Source of the DNA: Alphaproteobacteria bacterium
Lineage (GTDB): Bacteria > Pseudomonadota > Alphaproteobacteria > Rhodospirillales > WMHbin7
DNA length: 64,000 nucleotides
Reading direction: 5' to 3'
Assembly: GCA_015231795.1 (NCBI GenBank)
Contig: JADGAX010000006.1
Location: 1 to 64,000, forward strand
Part shown: positions 44,831 to 54,156 of the stretch, piece after piece
How positions within the stretch are numbered: position 1 is the stretch's first letter
Layout: each line of letters begins with the position of its first letter
Made by a program: the position numbers and the translations under genes
Notes under the pieces: model-generated
Told to the model about the DNA's origin: nothing
What the model saw: only the letters and a program-made list of their open reading frames with translations
The model's database searches: none

Positions 44831-46102
44831 CTACCCCATCCAATCGGGCAGTTTTTGCGCCGCGATCATGGCGTCGTAGGTTGGGCGCGCGCGGGTGACG
44901 GCGAACTGGTCGCCCTTCACCATCACTTCTGGAATCAAAGGCCTGCCGTTATATTCGCTGGCCATGCTGGCGCCGTAAGCGCCCGCCGTGCCGAAGGCCA
45001 GCAATTCGCCCTTGTACAGCATGGGCAACAACCGCCCGGCTGCGAACACGTCCGAGCTTTCGCAGATCGGCCCCACCACATCGACGGCGCGCTTGGCCGC
45101 CCCCGGCTTTGGTTCCTTGACCGGCAGAATGTCGTGATAGGCGTCGTACAGAGCGGGGCGCATCAGATCGTTCATGCCCGCATCGACCACGACGAAACTT
45201 TTCACCGCCCCTTCCTTGAGGCGCACGATCTTCGTGAGCAGAATGCCCGCATTGCCGACCAGCAGGCGTCCGGGTTCGAAGACCAGCTTGCAACCCAGGT
45301 CGCCAACGCAGGATTTGACCACCTTGGCATAGTCGCTGGGCAGAGGCGGCGTTTCGTTGACGCCCGGCTCGTAGGGCACGCCAAGCCCGCCGCCCAGGTC
45401 GATTTTGCGGATGGGAATGCCATCGGCCTGCAACATCAAGGTCAGGTCGCGCAGGCGCAGGAAGGCGTCCTGGAAAGGCTGCAAGTCGGTCAGCTGCGAG
45501 CCGATATGAACGGCCACGCCCGCCACTTCGATGCCGTCCAGCTTCATGGCCTGCTTGTAAACGGTATGGGCCTGCGTCCAGTCGATGCCGAACTTGTTTT
45601 CCTTCAGACCCGTGGTGATCTTGGCATGCGTTCCGGCGTCGATATCCGGATTGACGCGCAGCGCGATACGCGCCGTCTTTCCCAGGCGCTGAGCCAGGTG
45701 CGACAGTTCCAGCAATTCTTCATAGGATTCCAGATTCAACTGGCCGATGCCGGATTCCAGGGCGAAGATCAGTTCTTCCTCGGTCTTGCCGACGCCCGAA
45801 AAAACGATTCTCTCGGCTGGAATGCCCGCCGCCATGGCGATTCTGGCCTCGCCTTCGCTGACCACATCGGCGCCAGCGCCCAATTTGCCCAACGCCGCCG
45901 CCACGCCCAGGCTGGGATTGGCCTTCATGGCAAAGCAGATCAGATGGTCGGTTCCCGCCAGCGCTTCGTCGAGCACCTGGAAATGGCGCTCCAACGTGGC
46001 CTGCGAATAGACGTAGACCGGCGTGCCCACCTGTTCGGCGATCAAGGTCAGCGGCACGTCTTCGGCATGCAGAACGCCGTTCCTATACTGGAAATGGTTC
46101 AT
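44831..46102 (-). CDS. lysA: Diaminopimelate decarboxylase
   Basis: LysA decarboxylates meso-diaminopimelate to L-lysine with PLP. The 423-residue fold-III enzyme starts MNHFQYRNGVLHAEDVPLTLIAEQVGTPVYVYS, has FAMKANPSLGVAAALGKLGAGADVVSEGE with the PLP lysine (AMKAN), HIGSQL, LGGGLGVPYEP, EPGRLLVGNAG and CESSDVFAAGR near the C-terminus. It sits 2 bases after the small lipoprotein gene and belongs to the argH-lptM-lysA operon, an arrangement seen in several proteobacteria. Confidence 0.97.
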   Translation of the reverse strand: MNHFQYRNGVLHAEDVPLTLIAEQVGTPVYVYSQATLERHFQVLDEALAGTDHLICFAMKANPSLGVAAALGKLGAGADVVSEGEARIAMAAGIPAERIVFSGVGKTEEELIFALESGIGQLNLESYEELLELSHLAQRLGKTARIALRVNPDIDAGTHAKITTGLKENKFGIDWTQAHTVYKQAMKLDGIEVAGVAVHIGSQLTDLQPFQDAFLRLRDLTLMLQADGIPIRKIDLGGGLGVPYEPGVNETPPLPSDYAKVVKSCVGDLGCKLVFEPGRLLVGNAGILLTKIVRLKEGAVKSFVVVDAGMNDLMRPALYDAYHDILPVKEPKPGAAKRAVDVVGPICESSDVFAAGRLLPMLYKGELLAFGTAGAYGASMASEYNGRPLIPEVMVKGDQFAVTRARPTYDAMIAAQKLPDWMG

Positions 46103-46104
46103 GG

Positions 46105-46236
46105 TCAGCGCCTGGGATAGGTGTTGGGAAAGCTGGTGCCTTCCGGAAATTCCGGCTTCACCTTCTTGCCGCAAGCCGAGACGGACAGCGGCAGGGCCAG
46201 CACAGCCAGCGCCAGGATCAATCGCAGAATTCTCAT
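46105..46236 (-). CDS. lptM: LptM/YifL-type small lipoprotein
   Basis: This 43-residue gene lies between argH and lysA. The product has a signal with a clear lipobox (SVSAC, Cys 22) and a mature part [20 protein letters not shown], matching the short 'CGKKG...P..FP..YP' lipoproteins next to argH/lysA or dapF in many proteobacteria. In E. coli LptM supports LptD assembly in the outer membrane; whether the alphaproteobacterial form does the same is unknown. Its ATG overlaps the argH stop (ATGA), preceded by a G-rich ribosome-binding site. It is easily missed because of its length. Confidence 0.85.
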   Translation of the reverse strand: MRILRLILALAVLALPLSVSACGKKVKPEFPEGTSFPNTYPRR

Positions 46237-47618
46237 TTCGCCCCCCTGGCGGATTCAACCGCATGCCTCACATTGGCGGGCGCGGTGCCGCCGAAGCTGG
46301 TCCGACTATTGACCGATTTTTCCACCGTCAGCACGCCGAACACGTCAAAGGTGATCCCTGGCTCAATGGCCTGCAGATCGGAAAGCGACAATTCTTCAAG
46401 CCCGCAGCCCTTCTCCTCGGCCAGCTTCACGATGCGTCCCGTGACATGATGGGCCTGGCGGAAAGGCATGTTCAGCTTTTGCACCAGCCAATCGGCCAGA
46501 TCGGTGGCGGTCGAAAATCCGCTTCCCGCCGCCGCCTTCATGCGCTCCTTGTTCACGGTCAGATCCGACATCATGCCCGCCATGGCGGCCAGCACCAGTT
46601 CCAACGTGTCGGCGGCCTCGAAGACCGGTTCCTTGTCGTCTTGCATGTCCTTGGAATAGGCCAGCGGCAGGCCCTTCATGACGATCAAGAGCGCGTTCAG
46701 ATCGCCGATCACCCGGCCAGCCTTGGCCCTGGAAAGCTCGGCGGCATCGGGGTTACGCTTTTGCGGCATGATGGAACTGCCGGTCGAGAAAGCGTCGGAC
46801 AGGCGCACGAAGCCGAATTGCGGCGTCGTCCACAGCACCAGTTCTTCGGCCAAGCGCGACATATGCACGGCCAGAATGGCGCCGGCGGCCAGGAATTCGA
46901 TGGCGAAATCGCGATCCGACACCGCATCCAGCGAATTGGCGGTGGGACGGTCGAAGCCCAGCCTTTGGGCCACGAAATGCCGATCCACCGGAAATGAGGT
47001 TCCGGCCAGCGCCGCCGAACCCAGCGGACACTCGTTCAAGCGCTTCCTGGCGTCTTGAAAGCGACCGGCATCGCGCGCCAGCATCTCGACATAGGCCATC
47101 AGGTGATGGCCGAAAGTCACCGGCTGGGCGGTTTGCAGATGGGTAAAGCCCGGCATCACCGTCTCGGCATGTTCCTGGGCGCGGGTCAGCAGCACCGAGC
47201 GGAAGGCCTCGATCTGGCCCAGCAGGCGGTCGATGGCGTCACGCACCCACAGTTTGAAATCGGTCGCCACTTGGTCGTTTCGCGATCTGGCGGTATGCAG
47301 GCGTCCGGCGGCGTCGCCGATCAACTCGCTCAAACGGGTTTCGACATTCATATGGATGTCTTCATAGGCGTTCTTGAATTCGAAGCGTCCGCTCTCGATC
47401 TCCAATAAGATGGCGTCCAGCCCACCCAAAATGGCCTGGGCATCGCTGGCGGCAATGATCCCCTGCTGAGCCAGCATGGCGCAATGGGCCTTGGACTGGG
47501 CGATGTCCTGGGCGTAAAGTCGTTGGTCGAAACCGATGGAGACGTTGATTTTCTCCATCACGGCCGAGGGTCCGCCTTCGAAGCGTCCGCCCCAGATGGT
47601 GCTGGCCTTGCTGGTCAT
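46233..47618 (-). CDS. argH: Argininosuccinate lyase
   Basis: ArgH splits argininosuccinate into arginine and fumarate, the last step of arginine synthesis. The 461-residue protein has [47 protein letters not shown] (HTARSRND signature), [18 protein letters not shown] and the [15 protein letters not shown] catalytic-lid motif. It is divergent from a TlpA-like gene with only 15 bases between start codons, and is followed by lptM and lysA. Confidence 0.98.
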   Translation of the reverse strand: MTSKASTIWGGRFEGGPSAVMEKINVSIGFDQRLYAQDIAQSKAHCAMLAQQGIIAASDAQAILGGLDAILLEIESGRFEFKNAYEDIHMNVETRLSELIGDAAGRLHTARSRNDQVATDFKLWVRDAIDRLLGQIEAFRSVLLTRAQEHAETVMPGFTHLQTAQPVTFGHHLMAYVEMLARDAGRFQDARKRLNECPLGSAALAGTSFPVDRHFVAQRLGFDRPTANSLDAVSDRDFAIEFLAAGAILAVHMSRLAEELVLWTTPQFGFVRLSDAFSTGSSIMPQKRNPDAAELSRAKAGRVIGDLNALLIVMKGLPLAYSKDMQDDKEPVFEAADTLELVLAAMAGMMSDLTVNKERMKAAAGSGFSTATDLADWLVQKLNMPFRQAHHVTGRIVKLAEEKGCGLEELSLSDLQAIEPGITFDVFGVLTVEKSVNSRTSFGGTAPANVRHAVESARGAK

Positions 47619-47633
47619 AAGGAGAGTTCCAAA

Positions 47634-48218
47634 ATGCGGTTCATGATCGGTCTTGTTGCGCTGCTGGTTCTGGGAACAAGCGATGCCTGGGCCGCCATGC
47701 CCCTGCCTCGCGCCTTCGGCCCCAACACCTACACTATTCCGGCTGCGCTCGAAAGCCTGCTTGCACTCGATCCCCCTAAAGCGATGCCTAAAACCGCTTT
47801 TCTCGACCCGTCAGGAGCGCCGGTCAGTTTCTCCCGCTTCAAGGGCAAGCGGGTCCTGGCCTTTTTCTGGTCGCAAGCCTGCGTGCCTTGCCTGAAAACC
47901 ATGCCCGAGTTGAACGCCATGGCCGAGAGCAGCGGCAAATATTTCGAGGTCGTGCCGATCGCCATCGATTCCCATGGTGCTGTGGGTACCAAGTCCCTGC
48001 TGACCCGCCAGAAATGGAGCCATTTGAAAGGCTATTCCGACCCCAATCGGGAATTGGCGACGGCGCTTGGCATCAGTATGCTGCCAACCAGCGTGCTGAT
48101 CGATCCATCCGGCATGGCTACGGCGATCCTTCTGGGGCCGCAGGCCTGGAACAGCCAGGAAACCCTCAGCCTGATCGTCAACGGCCCCTCCACCCCCCTC
48201 GTTCCCTCTGGCAAATAG
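47634..48218 (+). CDS. Secreted TlpA/thioredoxin-like protein
   Basis: The 194-residue product has a signal peptide ([20 protein letters not shown]) and a thioredoxin fold with [17 protein letters not shown], whose active site reads CVPC, plus the cis-Pro region [13 protein letters not shown]. It should act in the periplasm in disulfide exchange or redox delivery, perhaps cytochrome c maturation. ATG follows AAGGAGAG. It is the first of two thioredoxin-like genes in tandem and is divergent from argH with no room for a separate promoter between start codons. Confidence 0.86.
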   Translation: MRFMIGLVALLVLGTSDAWAAMPLPRAFGPNTYTIPAALESLLALDPPKAMPKTAFLDPSGAPVSFSRFKGKRVLAFFWSQACVPCLKTMPELNAMAESSGKYFEVVPIAIDSHGAVGTKSLLTRQKWSHLKGYSDPNRELATALGISMLPTSVLIDPSGMATAILLGPQAWNSQETLSLIVNGPSTPLVPSGK

Positions 48219-48228
48219 ACGGATTTCC

Positions 48229-48831
48229 ATGTTTTCGAAGAGATATCAACTATTTGTGGCTGTCGCCATGTTTCTGGCTGGCATTGCCATGGCCATGCTT
48301 TTGTCCCAGGGCGGCCCTGAACCAAGCCAGCCTTCCACCAGCGTCTCGGGCAAGCCGGTCCCCACCCAGGGCGAAGGACTGGCCGCCACCGTTCCGCCCC
48401 AACTTCCCTCGCCCGTCGCCTTCGAAGGCCCCGACGGCAAGGATGTGACGCTGGACGATTTCAAGGGAAGTTGGGTGATCGTAAATTTCTGGGCCACTTG
48501 GTGTTCGCCCTGCGTCGCGGAAATGCCCGCCTTCAAGCGCATGCTGGACGGGCTGGGTGCTGACGCCCCGAAATTCGTCGCCATTTCCATCGACGCCATG
48601 GGGCGCGCCGCCGCCGAACCTTTTGCCCAATCCAAGGGTTGGACGCATGTCAAAGCCTATGCCGACCCCAAAAGCGATCTCTACCGCACCTTCCAAAGCC
48701 CCGGCATTCCCTTGACCGTGCTGATCGATCCAGAGGGGCGCGAAGTGGCCAGACGCCTGGGACCGGCCAAATGGGACGGCGACTTGGCGACCGGCCAGAT
48801 CAAGCGGCTGATGGCTGGTGAGAAGTTGTGA
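48229..48831 (+). CDS. tlpA: TlpA-family thiol:disulfide interchange protein
   Basis: The 200-residue protein has an N-terminal signal anchor (about 7-29) and a thioredoxin domain with [29 protein letters not shown], the WCSPC active site, and a C-terminal [16 protein letters not shown] with the cis-Pro. TlpA proteins are periplasmic, membrane-anchored reductases for copper-site and cytochrome oxidase assembly. It lies 10 bases after the first TlpA-like gene, and its stop overlaps the uvrB GTG start (GTGA). Confidence 0.92.
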   Translation: MFSKRYQLFVAVAMFLAGIAMAMLLSQGGPEPSQPSTSVSGKPVPTQGEGLAATVPPQLPSPVAFEGPDGKDVTLDDFKGSWVIVNFWATWCSPCVAEMPAFKRMLDGLGADAPKFVAISIDAMGRAAAEPFAQSKGWTHVKAYADPKSDLYRTFQSPGIPLTVLIDPEGREVARRLGPAKWDGDLATGQIKRLMAGEKL

Positions 48832-50945
48832 ATAGCCCTGTCATTCTGCCCCTTTATACCCGCCCGCCCAGGCCGCCGGATGGCAAGCCGCTGCGGGTGG
48901 TCAGCGACTATCAGCCAGCTGGCGACCAGCCCAAAGCGATTGCCGACCTGACCGATGGGCTTATGAAGGGCGAACGCGATCAGGTGCTGCTGGGCGTCAC
49001 CGGCTCGGGCAAGACCTTCACCATGGCCAATGTGATCGCCAACGTGAACCGCCCCACCTTGATCCTGGCTCCCAACAAGACGCTGGCCGCCCAGCTTTAC
49101 GGCGAGATGAAGGGCTTTTTTCCCGACAATGCGGTCGAGTATTTCGTCTCCTACTACGACTATTACCAGCCCGAAGCCTATATCCCACGCACCGACACCT
49201 ATATCGAAAAGGATTCGGCGATCAACGAGCAGATCGACCGCATGCGCCATGCAGCCACCCGTTCGCTCTTGGAGCGGCGCGACGTGGTGATCGTGGCCTC
49301 GGTTTCCTGCATCTACGGTATCGGCTCGGTCGAATCCTATGCCCGCATGACCATCGCGCTTGAGATCGGCCAGACCATCGAGCGCGACGACCTTTTGAAA
49401 AAGCTGGTCGAGTTGCAATTTAGGCGCAACGACATGGCCTTCGAGCGCGGGGCCTTTCGTGTGCGCGGCGATTCCATCGACATCTTCCCGACGCATTACG
49501 AAGACCGCGCTTGGCATGTTTCGCTGTTCGGCGACGAGATCGACGGCATTCATGAATTCGACCCGTTGACCGGCGAAACCACGGTGCGTCTGGACCGCAT
49601 CGTGGTCTATCCCAACAGCCATTACGTAACGCCGCGCCCGACCATCACCCAGGCCATCAAGGGCATCAAGGAAGAACTGCGCTTGCGCCTGGCCGATTAC
49701 AACACCCAGGGCCGATTGCTGGAGGCCCAACGCCTGGCCGAGCGCACCGGCTTCGATCTCGAGATGATGGAAACCACCGGCCACTGCAAGTCGATCGAGA
49801 ATTATTCGCGCTATCTAACTGGCCGCAAGCCCGGCGAAGCGCCGCCGACCCTGTTCGAATATCTGCCCGAGGACGCGCTTTTGATCGTCGATGAAAGCCA
49901 TGTCACCGTGCCGCAGGTGGGCGGCATGTATAAGGGCGACTTTGCCCGCAAATCGACGCTGGCCGACTATGGCTTTCGCCTGCCGTCATGCATCGACAAC
50001 CGGCCCTTGAAGTTCGAGGAATGGGACGCCATGCGCCCGCAATCGCTGTTCGTTTCGGCCACGCCGTCTTCTTGGGAATTGCAGCGCACCCAAGGCGTTT
50101 ACGCCGAACAGGTGATCCGACCCACCGGGCTGGTCGATCCGGTTTGCGATGTTCGCCCGGTGGAAAATCAGGTCGATGACCTGATGAAGGAATGCCGCGA
50201 GATGGCAAGGCGGGGCAGCCGCGTGCTGGTGACCACGCTGACCAAACGCATGGCCGAGGACTTGACCGAATATCTGCACGAACATGGCGTGCGGGTGCGC
50301 TATCTGCATTCCGACATCGACACCATCGAGCGCATCGAGATCATCCGCGATCTGCGCATCGGCGCCTTCGACGTCCTGGTCGGCATCAACCTGCTGCGCG
50401 AAGGGTTGGACATTCCGGAATGCGCACTGGTGGCTATACTGGATGCCGACAAGGAAGGCTTCCTGCGCTCGAAAACATCCTTGGTGCAAACCATCGGACG
50501 CGCCGCGCGCAATGTGGACGGCCGCGTGCTGCTGTACGCCGACAAGATGACGGATTCCCTGACCTACGCCATCGGCGAAACCAACCGGCGGCGCGACAAG
50601 CAGATGGCCTATAATCAGGCGCATGGCATCACGCCGGAAAGCATCAAGAAAAGCATCGGCGACATTCTAGACTCGGTGGCCGAAGCCGATTACGTCACCG
50701 TCAGCACCGGGGCTGGTGAGGTGCAGCATCTGGTCGGGCGCGACATCGATTCCTACCGGGCCGAGTTGGAAAAGAAGATGCGCGCCGCCGCCGCCGATCT
50801 GGAATTCGAGGAAGCGGCCCGCTTGCGCGACGAATTGCGCCGCGTCGAAGCCATTCAGCTTGGCGACGGGGTTGCCTTGGGCAAGGCGGGCCTGCCCCGC
50901 GGCATGGGCGAGAAGCAACCAAAACCCAAGAAGCGGCGCAGGTAG
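48828..50945 (+). CDS. uvrB: Excinuclease ABC subunit B
   Basis: UvrB is the damage-verification helicase of nucleotide excision repair. The 705-residue protein has the Q-tip [12 protein letters not shown], Walker [10 protein letters not shown], the beta-hairpin [16 protein letters not shown] box [18 protein letters not shown] and the C-terminal [27 protein letters not shown] (UVR domain). It starts at a GTG inside the tlpA stop (GTGA). This overlap is unusual but consistent with translational coupling. The tail KPKKRRR is basic. Confidence 0.97.
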   Translation: MNSPVILPLYTRPPRPPDGKPLRVVSDYQPAGDQPKAIADLTDGLMKGERDQVLLGVTGSGKTFTMANVIANVNRPTLILAPNKTLAAQLYGEMKGFFPDNAVEYFVSYYDYYQPEAYIPRTDTYIEKDSAINEQIDRMRHAATRSLLERRDVVIVASVSCIYGIGSVESYARMTIALEIGQTIERDDLLKKLVELQFRRNDMAFERGAFRVRGDSIDIFPTHYEDRAWHVSLFGDEIDGIHEFDPLTGETTVRLDRIVVYPNSHYVTPRPTITQAIKGIKEELRLRLADYNTQGRLLEAQRLAERTGFDLEMMETTGHCKSIENYSRYLTGRKPGEAPPTLFEYLPEDALLIVDESHVTVPQVGGMYKGDFARKSTLADYGFRLPSCIDNRPLKFEEWDAMRPQSLFVSATPSSWELQRTQGVYAEQVIRPTGLVDPVCDVRPVENQVDDLMKECREMARRGSRVLVTTLTKRMAEDLTEYLHEHGVRVRYLHSDIDTIERIEIIRDLRIGAFDVLVGINLLREGLDIPECALVAILDADKEGFLRSKTSLVQTIGRAARNVDGRVLLYADKMTDSLTYAIGETNRRRDKQMAYNQAHGITPESIKKSIGDILDSVAEADYVTVSTGAGEVQHLVGRDIDSYRAELEKKMRAAAADLEFEEAARLRDELRRVEAIQLGDGVALGKAGLPRGMGEKQPKPKKRRR

Positions 50946-51040
50946 TTGTCAGCTTTCAGCTTTTTTTTGCTGAGGGCTGATGGCTGAATGCTGATAGCTT
51001 GCCTTTCTGCCTTTGGTCTTATATATAAGAATTATCTAAT
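50946..51040 (+). other. Low-complexity GCTGA-repeat / terminator-like region after uvrB
   Basis: Between uvrB and cobA lies a T-rich stretch (8 T in a row at 50963-50970) flanked by CAGC/GCTG sequences and followed by several GCTGA-type units (gctgatggctgaatgctgatagctt). The flanking TCAGC / GCTGA repeats could fold as a hairpin with a T-rich loop. It could be a weak terminator. No cobalamin or other riboswitch pattern is evident before cobA. Confidence 0.4.
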
Positions 51041-51055
51041 ATGGAGTCTCTTCCC

Positions 51056-51811
51056 ATGCCCAAGTCGGGTTTCGTCCATCTGGTTGGCGCCGGTCCCGGC
51101 GATGCGGACTATCTGACCATCAAGGCGGCCCGCCTCATCACCCAGGCCCGGCTGGTGGTGCATGACCGGCTGGTGGGCCAGGGCGTGATGGACCTGATCC
51201 CCAAGGACGCAGAAGTGATTTCGGTGGGCAAGGAAAGCGATCATCACATCTTGCCGCAGCCGCAGATCAACGAATTGCTGCTGAAACTGGCCATGGACGG
51301 GCGCGACGTGGTGCGCCTGAAGGGTGGCGATCCTTTCGTCTTTGGGCGCGGCGGCGAAGAAGCCATGTATCTGGCCGCCCATGACATCGGCTTCGAGATC
51401 GTGCCCGGCGTTTCCGCCGCCGTGGGCTGCGCGGCCAGCACCGGCGTGCCGCTGACCCATCGCGGACTTGCCACCTCGGTACGCTTCGTCACCGGCCATC
51501 TGCGCGAGAATGACGGGCTGGACCTGGATTGGAAAAGCCTTGCCGACCCCGCCTGCACGCTGGTGGTCTATATGGGCATCGCCAATGCGGGCAAGATCAC
51601 CGAAGGCCTGCTGGGGGCCGGACTGGCGCCCCAAACTCCCGCCATGCTGATCGAGAACGGCACCACGCCCCAGCAGCGGGTGATGCGCACAACGTTGGCC
51701 GAGCTGCCCCAAACCATCGCCCAGCACCATTTCCACCCGCCCAGCCTGATGGTGATCGGCAAAGTGGTCGATGTCGGCGAAGAACTGGCGGCGGGGCTGG
51801 GGAAGCGATAG
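51056..51811 (+). CDS. cobA: Uroporphyrinogen-III C-methyltransferase (SUMT)
   Basis: SUMT methylates uroporphyrinogen III at C2 and C7 to precorrin-2, the branch to siroheme and cobalamin. The 251-residue protein has VHLVGAGPGDADYLTIKAARLI (SAM GAGPGD), GKESDHHILPQPQIN, RLKGGDPFVFGRGGEEA and PGVSAAVGCAASTGVPLTHRG. The start at 51056 has GGAG eight bases upstream; an ATG at 51041 is the alternative. Only the single SUMT domain is present, without a CysG fusion. Confidence 0.96.
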   Translation: MPKSGFVHLVGAGPGDADYLTIKAARLITQARLVVHDRLVGQGVMDLIPKDAEVISVGKESDHHILPQPQINELLLKLAMDGRDVVRLKGGDPFVFGRGGEEAMYLAAHDIGFEIVPGVSAAVGCAASTGVPLTHRGLATSVRFVTGHLRENDGLDLDWKSLADPACTLVVYMGIANAGKITEGLLGAGLAPQTPAMLIENGTTPQQRVMRTTLAELPQTIAQHHFHPPSLMVIGKVVDVGEELAAGLGKR

Positions 51812-51831
51812 GAAGCCCCCTCTTATATTTT

Positions 51832-51993
51832 CGTCATTGCCGGGCTTGACTCACGGCTGTCCGGTTTAAATGACGCGTTGCTATTTTTGCCTCATCCTGA
51901 GGAGCGAAGCGTCTCGAAGGATGGGGCAAAACAAGGAAAATGCAGCACCTCGCCCTTCGAGACAGCCGCTTCGCGGCTTCCTCAGGGTGAGGT
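51832..51993. repeat. Intergenic palindromic repeats (REP-like)
   Basis: Downstream of cobA are three repeat-like segments: one opening CGTCATTGCCGGGCTTGAC (51832-51850), an imperfect palindrome CCTCATCCTGAGGAGCGAAG...TCTCGAAGGATGG (about 51889-51926) and a related one CCTCGCCCTTCGAGACAGCC...CCTCAGGGTGAGG (about 51947-51992). These resemble palindromic repeats common in alphaproteobacterial intergenic regions; a related element occurs at 53779-53808 in this window. This identification rests on pattern only. Confidence 0.7.
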
Positions 51994-52059
51994 CACATTT
52001 TTCGTCTCTGTCTTCCGTTTCAGACGGAGAGATCTTCATTCAGCCGCAAAAGCCAACGC

Positions 52060-52929
52060 TTAATCTTGATTCCTGGGGCGCATTTTCCTCAGATTCTGGG
52101 GGCTACTCGATTGTACCGTCTGACTTGCGCCAGAAGAGCGATAGAACGTCATGGCCTCAGCGATGGCGCTTTCAAGGTCTTTGACTCGCGTCTCATCCGA
52201 AGGGTGGGTGCTCAAGAATTCGAAACCCTCGCCGCCCTCCTCTTCCTTAGCGGCGGCCATGCGTCGCCAGAATTTCGGCGCTTCATGCGGGTCATAGCCG
52301 GCCATGGCCATGAAGATCAGGCCAAGCCGATCCGCTTCGCTTTCATGCAATCGGCTGAAGGGAAGCAGCAAGCCCAACTCGGAGCCAAGACCGAAGGCGG
52401 CCTGCAAGGCGAATTGCGTCGTCGAATCCTCATCGGCGACCGCCGCCATCAGGGCTGTGCCCGCAAGATCGACCAAGAGCGCCTGACTCATTCGCTCGTT
52501 GCCGTGATTGGCAATCGCGTGGGCCACTTCGTGCCCCATGACCACGGCAAGTCCCGCCTCGGTCTTCGTGATGTCCAGAATTCCAGTGTTGACCGCAACT
52601 TTTCCGCCCGGCAGGCAGAAGGCATTTGCCTCATCGTCATCGATTAGGCGGAATTCCCATCGATATCCCTTCAGGCGATCAGCTTGCCCATTCTGAGAAA
52701 AGTAACTTGCGACGGCGTTCCTTATCTTGCCGCCAACCTCGCTGACCAGTTTGGCATCCTTTGTGCCGGTGATGACGTCGCTTTCCTCGATAATCCGCTT
52801 GTATTCACGAGCGCCGAGCGCATGCATCTCGGCATCGCCATGGAAGCTGATCTGCTGACGCCCGGTGATGGGAACGGTTTCGCAGGCCGCAAGCAACACC
52901 AGCAGGAACGCAACGACTATTCTGCGCAT
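52060..52929 (-). CDS. M48-family metalloprotease lipoprotein
   Basis: The 289-residue product has a lipoprotein signal (FLLVLLAAC) and a Zn-protease domain with the HEVAH motif (GHEVAHAIANHGNERMSQ) and the third ligand in HESEADRLG. An ETVPITGRQQ start after the lipobox is characteristic of the secreted M48 proteases, which act in envelope quality control (BepA/LoiP-like). The start was set at ATG (MRRIVVAF) rather than an upstream TTG. The C-terminal tail is polar. Confidence 0.92.
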   Translation of the reverse strand: MRRIVVAFLLVLLAACETVPITGRQQISFHGDAEMHALGAREYKRIIEESDVITGTKDAKLVSEVGGKIRNAVASYFSQNGQADRLKGYRWEFRLIDDDEANAFCLPGGKVAVNTGILDITKTEAGLAVVMGHEVAHAIANHGNERMSQALLVDLAGTALMAAVADEDSTTQFALQAAFGLGSELGLLLPFSRLHESEADRLGLIFMAMAGYDPHEAPKFWRRMAAAKEEEGGEGFEFLSTHPSDETRVKDLESAIAEAMTFYRSSGASQTVQSSSPQNLRKMRPRNQD

Positions 52930-52968
52930 GCCTTCACTCAATCCGGTCTAGAGGTGGAAGAGTGGTGG

Positions 52969-53313
52969 TCAGGGCGCTGGCGAAGGTCCGAAGCGATTGT
53001 CCCCTGGGGTGCCCGGCAAAAAGCCGTTTTCGACAAAGGCCCAGATGGGGCCTACCAGCGGCACGAAGACGATGAACATCCACCAACCCGGCTTGTCGCG
53101 GTCATGCCAGCGCTTCACCTGGATCGCGATGCTGGGCCAGATCACGGCAAGAGACGCCAGCAGCGAGCCGATAGGAACGCCCTCCCCCTCTTCGTCCATC
53201 ATGGCGAAATCGACGCCCAACGCCAACATAAAGACCACAACGCAGCCCAACGCGAACATCCAATAGGTCTTTCGCGAAATGCGGCCCTGCAGACTGAAAA
53301 GAACTTGCCCCAT
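52969..53313 (-). CDS. DUF805 membrane protein
   Basis: The 114-residue protein has the DUF805 core: LFSLQGRISRKTYWMFALG, about three membrane segments, and KRWHDRDKPGWWMFIVFVPLVGPIWAF. The role is unknown; they are inner-membrane proteins common in bacteria. The start at 53313 has GGGGGA five bases upstream; a longer frame to 53373 is possible but lacks this. It is upstream of the M48 gene on the same strand, 39 bases away, and may be co-transcribed with it. Confidence 0.85.
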   Translation of the reverse strand: MGQVLFSLQGRISRKTYWMFALGCVVVFMLALGVDFAMMDEEGEGVPIGSLLASLAVIWPSIAIQVKRWHDRDKPGWWMFIVFVPLVGPIWAFVENGFLPGTPGDNRFGPSPAP

Positions 53314-53477
53314 TACTTCCCCCATAGAAAAAAATTCGCCACACAATCGGCCCGGAATAAAGCGCTCCCCCATCCGAGGCGGCTACCAAAAAGGCCATTT
53401 TATTGGACTTTTGGTACAGCACAACAAAGCCTACAAGCGCGGGGTCGATGAAATGTGGATGGTCTGTGGATGGCCGT

Positions 53478-53771
53478 TCACATCATAGACAAAAGGGCGA
53501 CACCACCGCCGAGTTCCGCCCCAACGAAAAAGGCCGCCCAAGCGGACGGCCCAAATCTATTTGGCGCAGGGGATGTCCGGTCAATCGCTTTATTGTCGTA
53601 TCCGCGATTGTACCCGTACCCTGCCTGCATGATCTGGGCATCGGTCATGCCGCCGCCGCTGAACCCAAAATTATCCCGCATTCCGTCTTTGATGTGCTTG
53701 GCGACAATATCCAGGTTGGCTGTTTCATCACCCAACTTTCCAATGAGCTTCTGACGATCCCAAAAGCCCAT
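53478..53771 (-). CDS. Possible small protein of unknown function reading through a terminator
   Basis: A 97-codon frame begins MGFWDRQKLIGKLGDETANLD, a sequence that looks protein-like in its first 65 residues, with a Gly/Met-rich middle. Its last about 30 codons run through the 39-bp terminator (53519-53557), which makes the true 3' end doubtful. No family is recognised and no strong ribosome-binding site is seen. It may be a fragment of an older gene disrupted in this repeat-rich region. Confidence 0.35.
   Translation of the reverse strand: MGFWDRQKLIGKLGDETANLDIVAKHIKDGMRDNFGFSGGGMTDAQIMQAGYGYNRGYDNKAIDRTSPAPNRFGPSAWAAFFVGAELGGGVALLSMM
53519..53557 (-). terminator. 39-bp terminator, copy A
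   Basis: The 39-bp sequence is identical to 58802-58840. On the minus strand it folds as GGCCGTCC ... GGGCGGCC (8-bp stem with one G-U) followed by TTTTT, an intrinsic terminator. Here it overlaps the end of a dubious small frame rather than following a clear gene. Confidence 0.75.
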
Positions 53772-53778
53772 CTTCTAT

Positions 53779-53832
53779 CGTCATGCCCGTGCTTGACACG
53801 GGCATCCATTCTTTGTGGATGCGCGGATCAAG
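53779..53832. repeat. Palindromic repeat interrupting an integrase remnant
   Basis: The perfect hairpin ATGCCCGTG-CTTGA-CACGGGCAT (53783-53805), preceded by CGTC and followed by CCATTC...GGATGCGCGGATCAAG, resembles the CGTCATTGCCGGGCTTGAC element at 51832. It abuts the 3' end of the integrase fragment, as though the repeat or a related rearrangement removed the rest of the gene. Confidence 0.65.
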
Positions 53833-54147
53833 TCCACGAACTCCCACTTCAAGGTCATGATCTCGTTCAGGCGGCAGCCGGTAAGGATCAGCAGTCGCAC
53901 AGCCAGGATCGCCGAAGGCAGTTCAATCCCTTCGATTTCCACATCCTTCAGTACCTCGCCGACCCGACGCAGCTCGGCCGCGCTCAGGAACCGCTCCCGC
54001 TTCTCCTCCGGGTATTTCTTGATGTGCTTCCTGGGGTTCGATCCGTCCGGGCGGAGCTCCCACAGTTCCGCGAGGCTGAACATCTTGGAGACGACCTCGA
54101 GGCAGCGGTTGGCCTGGTAGGGCCCGCCACGACCGGGGCTGCAAACC
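53828..54147 (-). pseudogene. Tyrosine recombinase (phage-type integrase) remnant
   Basis: An internal integrase segment is readable: GPYQANRCLEVVSKMF, then AELWELRPDGSNPRKHIKKY, SAAELRRVGEVL and LTGCRLNEIMTLKWEFVDL, with the first catalytic Arg (GCRLNEI). The N-terminal domain and the later H-R-H-Y residues are missing. The fragment starts just after the bphO stop and ends at a palindromic repeat. It shows that mobile DNA once lay next to the phytochrome operon. Confidence 0.85.
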
Positions 54148-54156
54148 TCAATACGG

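Noticed and set aside
50946-51055. A possible cobalamin riboswitch upstream of cobA
   Set aside because: The gap is only about 110 bases, made largely of GCTGA-type repeats, and shows no recognisable B12-box sequence.
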